From contig NZ_QNHG01000001.1 in the NCBI RefSeq assembly GCF_003290025.1, positions 305,645-369,644 on the forward strand: a stretch of 64,000 nt of DNA, written 5' to 3'. The translations under genes were made by a program, and so were the position numbers. Positions within the stretch are counted from its first letter, which is position 1, and every line of letters begins with the position of its first letter. Positions 54,771-63,412 of the stretch are shown one piece after another. A model generated the notes under the pieces. It was not told where the DNA came from. It saw only the letters and a program-made list of their open reading frames with translations, and made no database searches. Source of the DNA: Pseudogemmobacter bohemicus. GTDB lineage: Bacteria; Pseudomonadota; Alphaproteobacteria; Rhodobacterales; Rhodobacteraceae.

Positions 54771-54784
54771 CTCGGATCTTCCGG

Positions 54785-55666
54785 TTACAACAGGCGGCCG
54801 GCAATGGCGTCAAGCTTTGCCACCAGTTTTGGATCGCGTTTTGCGGGGGCGGTCATCAGCGCGGTTGCAAGCGCGCGGTCGCAGCCGCAGGGGCAGGGTG
54901 CGCGCGTGATGCCAAGCGCCGCCGGCAACGCCGCCACCACCGCGCGCGCTTTGCTGGCATTGGCGGTCAGGGTGGCGATCACCGCCGCCACATCCACCGC
55001 ATCGTGGTCGGGATGCCAGCAATCGTAATCGGTCACCATAGCGAGACTGGCATAGCAGAGCTCGGCCTCGCGGGCGAGTTTGGCCTCTGGCATTGCGGTC
55101 ATCCCGATCAGATCGGCGCCCCATTGCCGGTAGAGACGGCTTTCGGCCAGGGTGGAGAATTGCGGTCCCTCCATCGCGAGATAGGTGGCGCCGCGATGGA
55201 TCGCGATGCCGGCTGATCCGGCCGCCTCTGCCACCCGATCCCCCAGCCGCGCACAGGTCGGATGCGCGAAGCCGACATGGCCGACAAGACCCTCGCCGAA
55301 AAAGCTTTTCTCGCGGGCGAAACTACGGTCGATGAACTGATCGACCAGCACGAATTCGCCCGGAGCGCGGTCCTCTCGCAGCGACCCCACCGCCGAGACC
55401 GCCAGGATATCGGTGCAGCCGATCCGCTTCAGTGCGTCGATATTGGCGCGATAAGGGACAGAGGATGGGCTGTGAACATGGCCGCGCCCATGCCGGGGCA
55501 GGAAGGCAATCGGCAGATCGCCAAGCCGCCCGATCAGGATCTCATCCGACGGATCACCCCAGGGCGTTTCCAAACGGACCCATGAGGCGCCCTCCAGCCC
55601 GTCGATCTGATAGACACCCGAGCCGCCGATTACCCCGATCATGGTCTGCCCGTTGATGTCTTGCAT
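54785..55666 (-). CDS. mtnP: S-methyl-5'-thioadenosine phosphorylase
   Basis: This 293-residue enzyme splits methylthioadenosine, a by-product of SAM use, to adenine and methylthioribose-1-phosphate. Family marks are [16 protein letters not shown] near residue 10, [20 protein letters not shown] with the phosphate-site His residues, and [34 protein letters not shown] near residues 175-208. The start MQDINGQ follows AGGATC; longer reading upstream runs through a repeat and is not supported. Confidence 0.95.
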   Translation of the reverse strand: MQDINGQTMIGVIGGSGVYQIDGLEGASWVRLETPWGDPSDEILIGRLGDLPIAFLPRHGRGHVHSPSSVPYRANIDALKRIGCTDILAVSAVGSLREDRAPGEFVLVDQFIDRSFAREKSFFGEGLVGHVGFAHPTCARLGDRVAEAAGSAGIAIHRGATYLAMEGPQFSTLAESRLYRQWGADLIGMTAMPEAKLAREAELCYASLAMVTDYDCWHPDHDAVDVAAVIATLTANASKARAVVAALPAALGITRAPCPCGCDRALATALMTAPAKRDPKLVAKLDAIAGRLL

Positions 55667-55740
55667 CTCTGATCCTTTCTGCTGCGGGGGGAAACTAGCG
55701 CCCCTGCCGCAATGCGGCAAGGGATGGCCGATTTCGGAAT

Positions 55741-55800
55741 GAGTATTTGGGTCAAGGGGAAAGGGATTTCCTCTTGAGAAAAATACTCCCGCCGGAGGCA
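55741..55800. repeat. Intergenic palindrome, second copy of the GGAGTATTT family
   Basis: GAGTATTT (55741-55748) pairs with AAATACTC (55780-55787), and the inner TCAAGGGGAA pairs with TTCCTCTTGA through one G-U. The flank GCCGGAGGC after the stem matches the copies at 50687 and 18501. It lies between mtnP and lysC, which are divergent. Confidence 0.75.
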
Positions 55801-55922
55801 TCCGACGATTCCCATCGGGAAATGCCGCCAGCCCCTTGCGCCTGACCAGCGCTGACTATAGGAAACGCGCGATTTTGGCGGGTGCTTTGCGCGCGCTCTG
55901 GAACAGGCTCGGGGGGGTGCGG

Positions 55923-57182
55923 ATGCCGCTTCTGGTGATGAAATTCGGGGGCACTTCTGTCGCCGATCTCGACCGTATCGCGAATGCCGCGAAGAAGGTG
56001 CAAAAAGAGGTCGAGCGCGGCTATGACGTGATCGTCATCGTCAGCGCCATGTCTGGCAAGACCAATGAGCTGGTCGGCTGGGTCGAGGGAACCTCGAAAC
56101 TCTACGATGCGCGCGAATATGACGCCGTCGTGGCATCGGGCGAGAATGTCACCGCCGGGCTGATGGCGCTGCGTTTGCAGGAAATGGGCGTGCCTGCCCG
56201 GTCCTGGCAGGGCTGGCAGGTGCCGATCAACACCACCTCGGCGCATAGCTCGGCGCGGTTCGTCTCGATCCCGCGCGACAATCTCGATGCGAAATTCGCG
56301 GAAGGGTTCCGGGTCGCGGTTGTGGCGGGCTTCCAGGGGATTTCCACCGAGGGCCGGATCACCACCCTTGGCCGGGGCGGCTCGGACACCACCGCCGTGG
56401 CCTTTGCCGCTGCTTTCGGCGCCGAGCGTTGCGATATCTATACCGATGTCGATGGTGTCTATACCACCGATCCGCGTGTCAGCTCGAAAGCCAAAAAGCT
56501 CGACAAGATCGCTTTCGAGGAAATGCTGGAACTGGCCTCGCTGGGCGCGAAGGTCCTCCAGACGCGCTCGGTCGAGCTGGCGATGCGCTACAAGGTGCGC
56601 CTGCGGGTGCTGTCCTCGTTCGAGGATACCGACGAGAACTCTGGAACCCTGGTCTGTGACGAGGAGGAAATCATGGAATCGAAAGTCGTAAGCGGCGTCG
56701 CCTTCTCGCGCGAAGAGGCGAAGATCACGCTTTTCACCATCGAAGACCGTCCGGGCGTCGCCCAGGCGATCTTTGGCCCTCTGGCCGAGGCCGGGGTCAA
56801 TGTGGATATGATCGTCCAGAACATCTCGGAAAAGGATTATGACGAGCGCCACTCGGGTGCCGTCACCGACATGACCTTCTCCTGCCCGATCAACCAGGTC
56901 GAGCGCGCCAAAAAGGCGATGGAAGAGGCGAAGGCGCGCGGCGAGATCGCCTATGACGAGCTGATCATTGACACCGATGTGGCCAAGGTCTCGGTTGTGG
57001 GGATCGGCATGCGCTCCCATGCCGGGGTTGCGGCGCGCACCTTCAGGGCGCTGGCCGCCGAGAATATCAATATCAAGGTCATCGCGACCTCCGAGATCAA
57101 GATCTCGGTGCTGATCGACCGCAAATATATGGAGCTGGCCGTGCAGGCGCTGCATGACGCGTTCGAGCTGGAAAAGGCCTGA
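55923..57182 (+). CDS. lysC: Aspartate kinase
   Basis: This 419-residue enzyme phosphorylates aspartate at the start of the lysine, threonine and methionine pathway. It has the kinase start VMKFGGTSVADLDRI, TTLGRGGSDTTAVAFAAAFGA and the DVDGVYTTDPR motif, and two ACT domains from about residue 265 (FTIEDRPGVAQAIFGPLAEAGVN and VVGIGMRSHAGVAARTFRALA) for feedback control. The start MPLLVMKF matches the family start. A terminator follows. Confidence 0.97.
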   Translation: MPLLVMKFGGTSVADLDRIANAAKKVQKEVERGYDVIVIVSAMSGKTNELVGWVEGTSKLYDAREYDAVVASGENVTAGLMALRLQEMGVPARSWQGWQVPINTTSAHSSARFVSIPRDNLDAKFAEGFRVAVVAGFQGISTEGRITTLGRGGSDTTAVAFAAAFGAERCDIYTDVDGVYTTDPRVSSKAKKLDKIAFEEMLELASLGAKVLQTRSVELAMRYKVRLRVLSSFEDTDENSGTLVCDEEEIMESKVVSGVAFSREEAKITLFTIEDRPGVAQAIFGPLAEAGVNVDMIVQNISEKDYDERHSGAVTDMTFSCPINQVERAKKAMEEAKARGEIAYDELIIDTDVAKVSVVGIGMRSHAGVAARTFRALAAENINIKVIATSEIKISVLIDRKYMELAVQALHDAFELEKA

Positions 57183-57203
57183 ACAATATCTCGTTTCCTC
57201 AGA

Positions 57204-57230
57204 ACGCCCCGCCTGTCGCGGGGCGTTTTG
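57204..57230 (+). terminator. Factor-independent terminator after lysC
   Basis: AACGCCCCGC (57204-57213) pairs with GCGGGGCGTT (57219-57228) and runs into a T stretch. It lies 21 bases after the lysC stop. Confidence 0.85.
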
Positions 57231-57301
57231 CATTTCGGGAAAGGTGATGCGGCGATGTCTGCTTTGCGGGACGGAGCAGTCATTCGACATGCACGGCAAA
57301 G

Positions 57302-58294
57302 TCACTGCCGGCGCAAGACGACAATGTCCTGATAATCCAGAATCGCCCCGGCTCGGTATTCCAGTACCTCGAATAGCGCCCCCCAGTGCATTTCGGTGTA
57401 GGCGCGGCTTTGGTATGTCGTCCGATAGTAGCCAGCAGGTGCGACGTTTTGCAAAGTCACATCCGGGATTTCGTCAATAATGCCTTCCTTCGATAGTCGC
57501 GTGGCCAGCCCATTGCGTGCGGCGGCCGCTTCGCCATGAACGGTCAGGGCAAGGACTGCGCCGGGCGCTGTCAGGCGGCGCAGCTCGGTCAGCCACCGAA
57601 GCTGAAGATGGCGTTCCAGATGGGTCATAACAGAGTAACCGATGACTGCGGTGAATGTCCCGGCTGCCAGAGCAACCGGTGGCTCCGGCGGGATCGTCAG
57701 AAATGTGCCGCCAGCCAGATGCGCGCGGCACCACTCTACGGCCTCGGTGTCAATGTCGCAGCCGGTATAGGTGGTGAAGCGCGGATCCCCGATAAGATGA
57801 CGTGCCAGCCGCCCACAGCCGCAGCCCCAGTCCAGAAGATGCTGCACAGGCAAGATGAGATGCGGTGTCAACACCGGAAGCATCTCGAACAGATTGACCA
57901 GGCCACTGCCGATGAACTGATAGCCTGTGCGGGTATGCGCCACCCGATACATCAGGTCATGTGACGGCACACAGTCACGAGACCGCAGGGCATTGATGAC
58001 GGCTTCAACTTCGCGATTTTCATCCACCAGCTCCAGCAGCGTTATCCTGTCACGGAGTTCGGTGGTGGTGCATTCCGGCTGTGTCGGGCATGTCTGGCAG
58101 GGCCGAGGCAGGGCGCCGGTCAGAAGGTTCCGACGCAAGGCGCGCAAACCGGCATCGCACTGAGGCAGGTCCTCTGCTGGCCATCCTTGCTCAAAATGCC
58201 TGCAGGGGGCGATCATCGGCGCCCCATCATTCCTGAGAACAAAGGTCTCCCATGGAAGGGAGCACAGTCGGGTAGTCTCTGGACCGGACGTCAA
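57302..58294 (-). CDS. SPASM-like Cys domain fused to a SAM-dependent methyltransferase
   Basis: The first 75 residues (CSLPWETFVLRNDGAPMIAPC, then CDAGLRALRRNLLTGALPRPC and CQTCPTQPEC) look like the auxiliary iron-sulfur SPASM domain that normally follows a radical-SAM core, but no CxxxCxxC core is present. Residues 145-330 are a class I methyltransferase with the SAM loop LLDWGCGCGRLARHL near residue 153 and GCDIDTEAVEWC after it. The start is TTG, preceded by a G-rich stretch and an in-frame stop; the next ATG would remove part of the Cys domain. The substrate is unknown. It sits alone between lysC and ptsP. Confidence 0.8.
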   Translation of the reverse strand: MTSGPETTRLCSLPWETFVLRNDGAPMIAPCRHFEQGWPAEDLPQCDAGLRALRRNLLTGALPRPCQTCPTQPECTTTELRDRITLLELVDENREVEAVINALRSRDCVPSHDLMYRVAHTRTGYQFIGSGLVNLFEMLPVLTPHLILPVQHLLDWGCGCGRLARHLIGDPRFTTYTGCDIDTEAVEWCRAHLAGGTFLTIPPEPPVALAAGTFTAVIGYSVMTHLERHLQLRWLTELRRLTAPGAVLALTVHGEAAAARNGLATRLSKEGIIDEIPDVTLQNVAPAGYYRTTYQSRAYTEMHWGALFEVLEYRAGAILDYQDIVVLRRQ

Positions 58295-58539
58295 TGATCA
58301 GCCCCCCGCACGAATGGCCAGCTTATATGGGGCAGACAGATACCATCTGCCCTTATCACGTCACCATAAATATGAAGGCGCGCAATGGGCTTTCTGTGTC
58401 GATCCCGGCGCGCGCGGTTTCTCCCCTGGCGCCGGACCGTGCCGGGGGTGGCGGCTATGTGGGATGCAGCGGACATTCACTCGCAATCAAATGCTCTCTC
58501 GTTACGGATGAGGCAGACGTGGCATGCCGGTGCCTTGCG

Positions 58540-58989
58540 CTATTTCAGCACCACTTCATAACCGTCGCCATTGCGAACGAACCTGACATCCAGGGCCGAA
58601 CCGCGACCAGCAAGGGCAGCAGCGGTAACGGATTGCAAAGTCTGGACCTCAATCGGGTAGATCGGAGTGGTTCTGACGCGACAATCGCCTCTGCGGTCAA
58701 TCCCGACCGAAACCGAGGAATCCCCGGCAAAGATCAGCGGATTGTCGATAGCAGCCCGATACCCGCCGCGCCACGCGACGAAGCCTTGCGCGGCAAGGCG
58801 TGACAAAGGCGCTCCTGTGGTCCTGGCATCGGCACAGGCGGCAACCGCCGTATGCGTTGCCCTCCGGAGCTCGGCCGTCATCAGGGGGGGCTGGCCGGGC
58901 GGTCCCGAGGCCACGCTGCCATCGGAACTGACGGTTCCACAGGATGCCGATCCGAAAAGCAGAAATACAAGACCGGACTTCCTGAACAT
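58540..58989 (-). CDS. Putative lipoprotein
   Basis: This 149-residue protein starts MFRKSGLVFLLFGSASCGT, a short signal peptide ending in a lipobox-like SAS-C, so it should be lipid-anchored in the envelope. The mature part has no recognised domain; it includes two further Cys (AACADART and RGDCRVRTT). It runs opposite to ptsP, and the 290 bases between the starts hold both promoters. Confidence 0.7.
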   Translation of the reverse strand: MFRKSGLVFLLFGSASCGTVSSDGSVASGPPGQPPLMTAELRRATHTAVAACADARTTGAPLSRLAAQGFVAWRGGYRAAIDNPLIFAGDSSVSVGIDRRGDCRVRTTPIYPIEVQTLQSVTAAALAGRGSALDVRFVRNGDGYEVVLK

Positions 58990-59279
58990 CTTATACCCTT
59001 CTTTGTTGCTGAAACCCTGGCTGCGGCTTTTGCATGACCGGCGGCGCAGATCCCGGCGGGTAGCTGGTTCCTGAGGCAGCGGGGGGTTCAAAGCGTTGCC
59101 GCAAGTGCTCCGTCTTCACACTGATCCTGCTTCGTTATGACAATGACTGCCCAGGATCCGGGCATTGTGCCCGATTGCCGCGCTGCGGCGTGAGCGGGAC
59201 GTTTCCCTCGTCGTCAAGCTGTGGTCTAAGGGGCGAAACATCCTCTGAGACGCCCATTGACGGAGGCCATACCGCGATC

Positions 59280-61523
59280 ATGCCCGAACGGACCGAGAGT
59301 GAGAGCCGAAGGCTGCTACGGCGGTTGCGCGATGTGCTGGCCATGCCCGGCAAGGGCCAGGACCGGCTGGACCGCATCACCCATCTGATCGCCGATTCCA
59401 TGGCGACCGAGGTTTGTTCGATCTATCTCTTCCGCGATGAGGAAACGCTTGAGCTGTTCGCCACCGAGGGGCTGAAGAAATCGGCTGTCCACAAGACCCG
59501 CATGCGGCTGGGCGAGGGGCTTGTCGGGCGGGTCGCGCGCACCGGTCTGCCGGTGAACACCGCCGATGCGCCCTCGGAAAAAGGGTTCCGCTTTATGCCC
59601 GAGACGGGGGAGGAGATTTTTTCTTCCTTCCTTGGGGTGCCTTTGCAGCGGGTGGGCGAGAAGCTGGGTGTGCTGGTCGTGCAGTCGAAAGAGGCGCGGG
59701 TCTTCTCCGAGGATGAGCTGGACGCGCTGGAAGTCGTGGCGATGGTGCTGGCCGAGATGACCGAGCTGGGCGCTTTTGCCGGCGATGACGGCACCGGGCG
59801 CCCGATCCACCGCCAGGCGCTGATGTTTCGCGGCACCTCGGGCCAGGAGGGGGCCTCGGAGGGCAAGGTCTGGCTGCATGAGCCGCGCGTCGTCGTCACC
59901 AACCCGGTCGCCGATGACCCGCTGACCGAGATCGACCGCATTCGCGATGCGGTGGGGCAGCTCAGGATCTCGATCGACGATCTGCTGGCGGCAGAGCAGC
60001 TGGACAAGGATCAGAAACAGGTCCTCGAAGCCTATCGCATGTTCGCCCATTCGCGCGGCTGGCTGAAGCGGATGGAGGAAGATATCCAGCTGGGCCTTTC
60101 GGCCGAGGCGGCGGTGGAGAAAGAGCAATCGGCGGCGCGGGCGCGGCTGGAACAGGTGCCGGATGCCTATCTGCGCGAGAGGCTGCAGGATCTGGACGAT
60201 CTGTCGAACCGGCTCTTGCGGATCCTGACCGGGCAGGGCGCCGATACCGGCGCGGCGATGCCGGAAAACCCGATCCTGATTGCGAGGAATATCGGCCCGG
60301 CGGAGCTTTTGGAATATGGCCGCCGGCTGAAAGGCGTGGTGCTGGAGGAGGGGTCGGTCGGGTCGCATGCCGCAATTGTGGCGCGGGCGCTGGCGATCCC
60401 GCTGGTGATCCATGCCGAGCGGATTACGGCCGAGGCGCTGAACGGCGACAATATCCTTGTGGATGGCGATCAGGGCATCGTGCATCTGCGCCCCGATGAG
60501 ACCGTCTCGCGCGCCTTTCGCGACAAGATCGCGATGCAGGCCGAAGCCCAGAAACGCTATGCCTCGCTGAAAGGGCTGCCGGCGCAGTCGAAATGCGGCG
60601 CGGTGATCTCATTGCATATGAATGCGGGGCTGATGGCCGATCTGCCAAGCCTTGAGGGATCGGGCGCCGAAGGGGTGGGGCTGTTCCGCACGGAACTGCA
60701 ATTCCTGATCCGCAACAAGATGCCGAAACGGGCCGAGCTGGCCTCGCTTTATACCCGTGTGCTGGAGGCGGCGGGCGGGCGCAGAGTGGCGTTCCGCACG
60801 CTTGATATCGGGTCGGACAAGGTGCTGCCCTATATGAAACCGAATGACGAGCCGAACCCGGCGATGGGCTGGCGCGCCATCCGGGTGGGGCTCGACAAGC
60901 CGGGTGTGCTGCGCATGCAGATGCAGGCGCTGATCCGGGCGGCGGCAGGGCGGCCTTTGACGGTGATGTTCCCCTTTGTCGCGGAATATGGCGAATTCAT
61001 CGAGGCGCGGTCACAGGCGCTGCGCGAGATCCATCGCGAGAAATCGCTGGGCCATCCGGTGCCGGCGACGCTGGAGATCGGCGCCATGTGCGAGACGCCC
61101 TCGCTGGCCTTCGCGCCCCAGGCATTTTTCGATGCGGTGGATTTCGTCTCGGTCGGCGGCAATGACCTGAAGCAGTTCTTCTTTGCGGCGGATCGCGAGA
61201 ATGAACGGGTCAGGCGGCGCTATGATACGCTGAATGTCAGCTTTCTGAGTTTTCTGGAGCAGATCATCGCGCGGTGTGCGGCCTCGGGGACACCTTTGTC
61301 GTTTTGCGGCGAGGATGCCGGGCGGCCCATCGAGGCGCTGGTGCTGGCGGCGCTTGGGTTTCGGGCGCTGTCGATGCGGCCGGCCTCGGTCGGGCCGGTG
61401 AAGGCGCTGATCCGCAATGTGGATCTGACCGAGGTGCGGGCGGTGATCGAAGAGGGACGCGCGGCGGGGGATGAGACGGTCCGGCCGCGGCTGATGGAAT
61501 GGCTTGCCCGCCTGCCGGGCTGA
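59280..61523 (+). CDS. ptsP: Nitrogen phosphotransferase enzyme I, PtsP
   Basis: This 747-residue EI-Ntr starts the regulatory PTS chain by taking phosphate from PEP and passing it to the NPr protein. Domains are an N-terminal GAF sensor (residues 20-160), an enzyme I N-terminal part, the phospho-His swivel (EEGSVGSHAAIVARALAIP, His near residue 364) and the PEP-binding barrel (GVGLFRTELQFLIRN, PFVAEYGEF, FVSVGGNDLKQFFFAADREN, FCGEDAG). The start MPERTESE fits the family. Confidence 0.95.
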   Translation: MPERTESESRRLLRRLRDVLAMPGKGQDRLDRITHLIADSMATEVCSIYLFRDEETLELFATEGLKKSAVHKTRMRLGEGLVGRVARTGLPVNTADAPSEKGFRFMPETGEEIFSSFLGVPLQRVGEKLGVLVVQSKEARVFSEDELDALEVVAMVLAEMTELGAFAGDDGTGRPIHRQALMFRGTSGQEGASEGKVWLHEPRVVVTNPVADDPLTEIDRIRDAVGQLRISIDDLLAAEQLDKDQKQVLEAYRMFAHSRGWLKRMEEDIQLGLSAEAAVEKEQSAARARLEQVPDAYLRERLQDLDDLSNRLLRILTGQGADTGAAMPENPILIARNIGPAELLEYGRRLKGVVLEEGSVGSHAAIVARALAIPLVIHAERITAEALNGDNILVDGDQGIVHLRPDETVSRAFRDKIAMQAEAQKRYASLKGLPAQSKCGAVISLHMNAGLMADLPSLEGSGAEGVGLFRTELQFLIRNKMPKRAELASLYTRVLEAAGGRRVAFRTLDIGSDKVLPYMKPNDEPNPAMGWRAIRVGLDKPGVLRMQMQALIRAAAGRPLTVMFPFVAEYGEFIEARSQALREIHREKSLGHPVPATLEIGAMCETPSLAFAPQAFFDAVDFVSVGGNDLKQFFFAADRENERVRRRYDTLNVSFLSFLEQIIARCAASGTPLSFCGEDAGRPIEALVLAALGFRALSMRPASVGPVKALIRNVDLTEVRAVIEEGRAAGDETVRPRLMEWLARLPG

Positions 61524-61560
61524 GGTGAACCGGCGGTGCGGGGCGCGCGGTCAAAGCCCG

Positions 61561-61640
61561 GGAAGGTGAGGGGGGCCAGCCCCCCTCGCGGCCAAAGCCG
61601 CTCACCCCCCGGGATATTTATGGACAGATGAAAAGGGCTT
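61561..61640. repeat. Intergenic repeat element, half copy of the GATATTT/GACAGATGAAA family
   Basis: CCCCCCGGGATATTTA-TGGACAGATGAAAAGGG (about 61606-61636) matches the left arm of the palindrome at 18451-18500 and the reverse copy at 36209-36235. It is preceded by GGGGGGCCAGCCCCCC, as in the copy between murE and murF. It stands between the ptsP stop and a convergent gene. Confidence 0.7.
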
Positions 61641-61997
61641 TCAGAGGAAAGTCTTGCCGCACCAGGGCGCGGTTTCGTCGAATTCCTGCATCAAAGCGGG
61701 CAGGGATTTGCGGCTGAGGAGCTTTTCAAAGCGCTGGCCCATGGCCTGGATTTTCTGGTTTTTGGTGCCGGGAACATAATCGAGCATCCGGACCGAGGCC
61801 GACTGGGCGCCATTGTAATCGGCGCGGCTGATATAGCCGGCCTGGTAGAGTTCTTCCGAGGCGATGAAGAGCAGTGCGGCGCAATGCAGCGCCTGGGCGG
61901 CGCGGCCCTGGATCACCAGATCGGCCTTGACCGGCAGGGCGAAGCCGAGGGTCAGCGAGGCGGCGGTGGCAAGGGCAAGGAGACGGGGGAAGCGCAT
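61641..61997 (-). CDS. Small secreted protein
   Basis: This 118-residue protein has a signal peptide (MRFPRLLALATAASLTLGFA, cut after VKA). The mature helical part has two Cys (ALHCAALL and the near-terminal PWCGKTFL), perhaps one disulfide. No family is recognised. The short start was chosen because it begins with the signal peptide. It converges with ptsP and is divergent from the MFS gene. Confidence 0.75.
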   Translation of the reverse strand: MRFPRLLALATAASLTLGFALPVKADLVIQGRAAQALHCAALLFIASEELYQAGYISRADYNGAQSASVRMLDYVPGTKNQKIQAMGQRFEKLLSRKSLPALMQEFDETAPWCGKTFL

Positions 61998-62167
61998 CGG
62001 GGGGAACCTTTCGTGATCCGTTGCCACAGGTTTCGCATGCAGGGCGGCCAGCGGTCCAATGACGAAAGCTGTCATCTTGCGGTGATTTGACAACGGCCTG
62101 GCGGGAATGCAGGTTGCCGCCTCCGGAGGAGGCTTCGCTTCCCCACCCTTCATGCTTCTGGTGCGAT

Positions 62168-63412
62168 ATGGCAGCCGACAGCCCGCCCGCCCCGGCCTCG
62201 CGCCATGCGGTGACCTTTGTTCTGATCACGGTTTTTCTGGATATGGTGGGCTTTGGCATCATCATGCCGGTGCTGCCCGCGCTGATAGAGGAGGTTGGCC
62301 ATGTCGGGCTGGACCGAGCCTCCGAGATCGGCGGCTGGATGTTCGCGGCCTTTGCGGTGTCGCAGTTTCTGTGCGCGCCGCTGGCGGGGAACCTGTCGGA
62401 CCGCTTTGGCCGGCGGCCGCTGTTGCTGCTGGCGATTTTCGGGTTGGGGGCGGATTTCCTGCTTTCGGCCTGGGCGCCGACTTTGTTCTGGCTGTTTGTC
62501 GGGCGGGTGCTGGCCGGGATCTGCGGATCGAGCTGGGTGATCGCCAATGCCTATATCGCCGATGTCACCGCCCCCGAAGACCGCGCCCGCGCTTTCGCCC
62601 TGATGGGGGCGGCTTTTGGCGTCGGTTTCGTGATCGGGCCGGCGATTGGCGGCCTTCTGGGCGAGATCGGCACCCGCATCCCCTTTATCGTGGCGGCCTG
62701 CGTCTCATTCTTGAATTTCATCTATGGCTGGTTCGTGCTGCCCGAAAGCCTGAGCCCCGGAAGCCGGCGCCGCTTTGAGCTGGCCCGCGCCAATCCCTTC
62801 GGCGCGTTCCGCGTCTTTCGCAGCTATCCCGGCGTGTTGCCGCTTTGCCTTGTGCTGTTTGTCTTCTTCTTCGCCTCATCGGTCTATCCTGCGATCTGGA
62901 CCTTCTGGGGCATGGCGAAATTCGGCTGGTCCGAGGGCATGGTCGGGCTGACGCTGGCGGTGTTCGGCCTGGTGATGGCCGGGTTCCAGGGCGGGCTGAC
63001 CGGGATTTTCGTCACCCGCTTTGGTGAGCATCGCACCGCGCTGATCGGCCTGGTCTGCGCCACCATCGCCGCGACCGGCTATGGGCTGGCGGGCGGGCTC
63101 TGGCTGGTGGTTATCCTCATGTTCATCCATGGGCCCGAGGGATTTATCCATCCGATGATCATGGCGATCATGTCGCGATCAGTCCCGGAGAATGCGCAGG
63201 GCGAGCTGCAGGGCGGCATCTCGGCCATCACCAATGTCGCCATGCTGTTCGGCACCGTCTTTTTCTCGCAGATCTTCGGGTATTTCATGGCCGCGGGGCG
63301 CGCCTGGCAATCGCCGGATGTGGCCTATTGGGTCGCGGGCGGCTGCCTCGCGCTTGCGCTCGTGCTGTTCCTGTGGCTGACAGGGGGAGACAACAGGAAG
63401 GCGGCAGAGTGA
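62168..63412 (+). CDS. MFS transporter, TetA-like drug exporter family
   Basis: This 414-residue proton-driven exporter has twelve membrane segments and the MFS motif A in [14 protein letters not shown] near residues 71-84, with [15 protein letters not shown] in the first segment as in TetA(A-C)-type proteins and [23 protein letters not shown] in the middle. The substrate is unknown; resistance to tetracycline should not be assumed. Its stop shares one base with the next start, so it is co-translated with the aminotransferase gene. Confidence 0.9.
   Translation: MAADSPPAPASRHAVTFVLITVFLDMVGFGIIMPVLPALIEEVGHVGLDRASEIGGWMFAAFAVSQFLCAPLAGNLSDRFGRRPLLLLAIFGLGADFLLSAWAPTLFWLFVGRVLAGICGSSWVIANAYIADVTAPEDRARAFALMGAAFGVGFVIGPAIGGLLGEIGTRIPFIVAACVSFLNFIYGWFVLPESLSPGSRRRFELARANPFGAFRVFRSYPGVLPLCLVLFVFFFASSVYPAIWTFWGMAKFGWSEGMVGLTLAVFGLVMAGFQGGLTGIFVTRFGEHRTALIGLVCATIAATGYGLAGGLWLVVILMFIHGPEGFIHPMIMAIMSRSVPENAQGELQGGISAITNVAMLFGTVFFSQIFGYFMAAGRAWQSPDVAYWVAGGCLALALVLFLWLTGGDNRKAAE

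Noticed and set aside
62168-63412. Tetracycline resistance gene
   Set aside because: The protein is TetA-like in family only. No tetR-type regulator is adjacent, and chromosomal MFS members of this type have many substrates.
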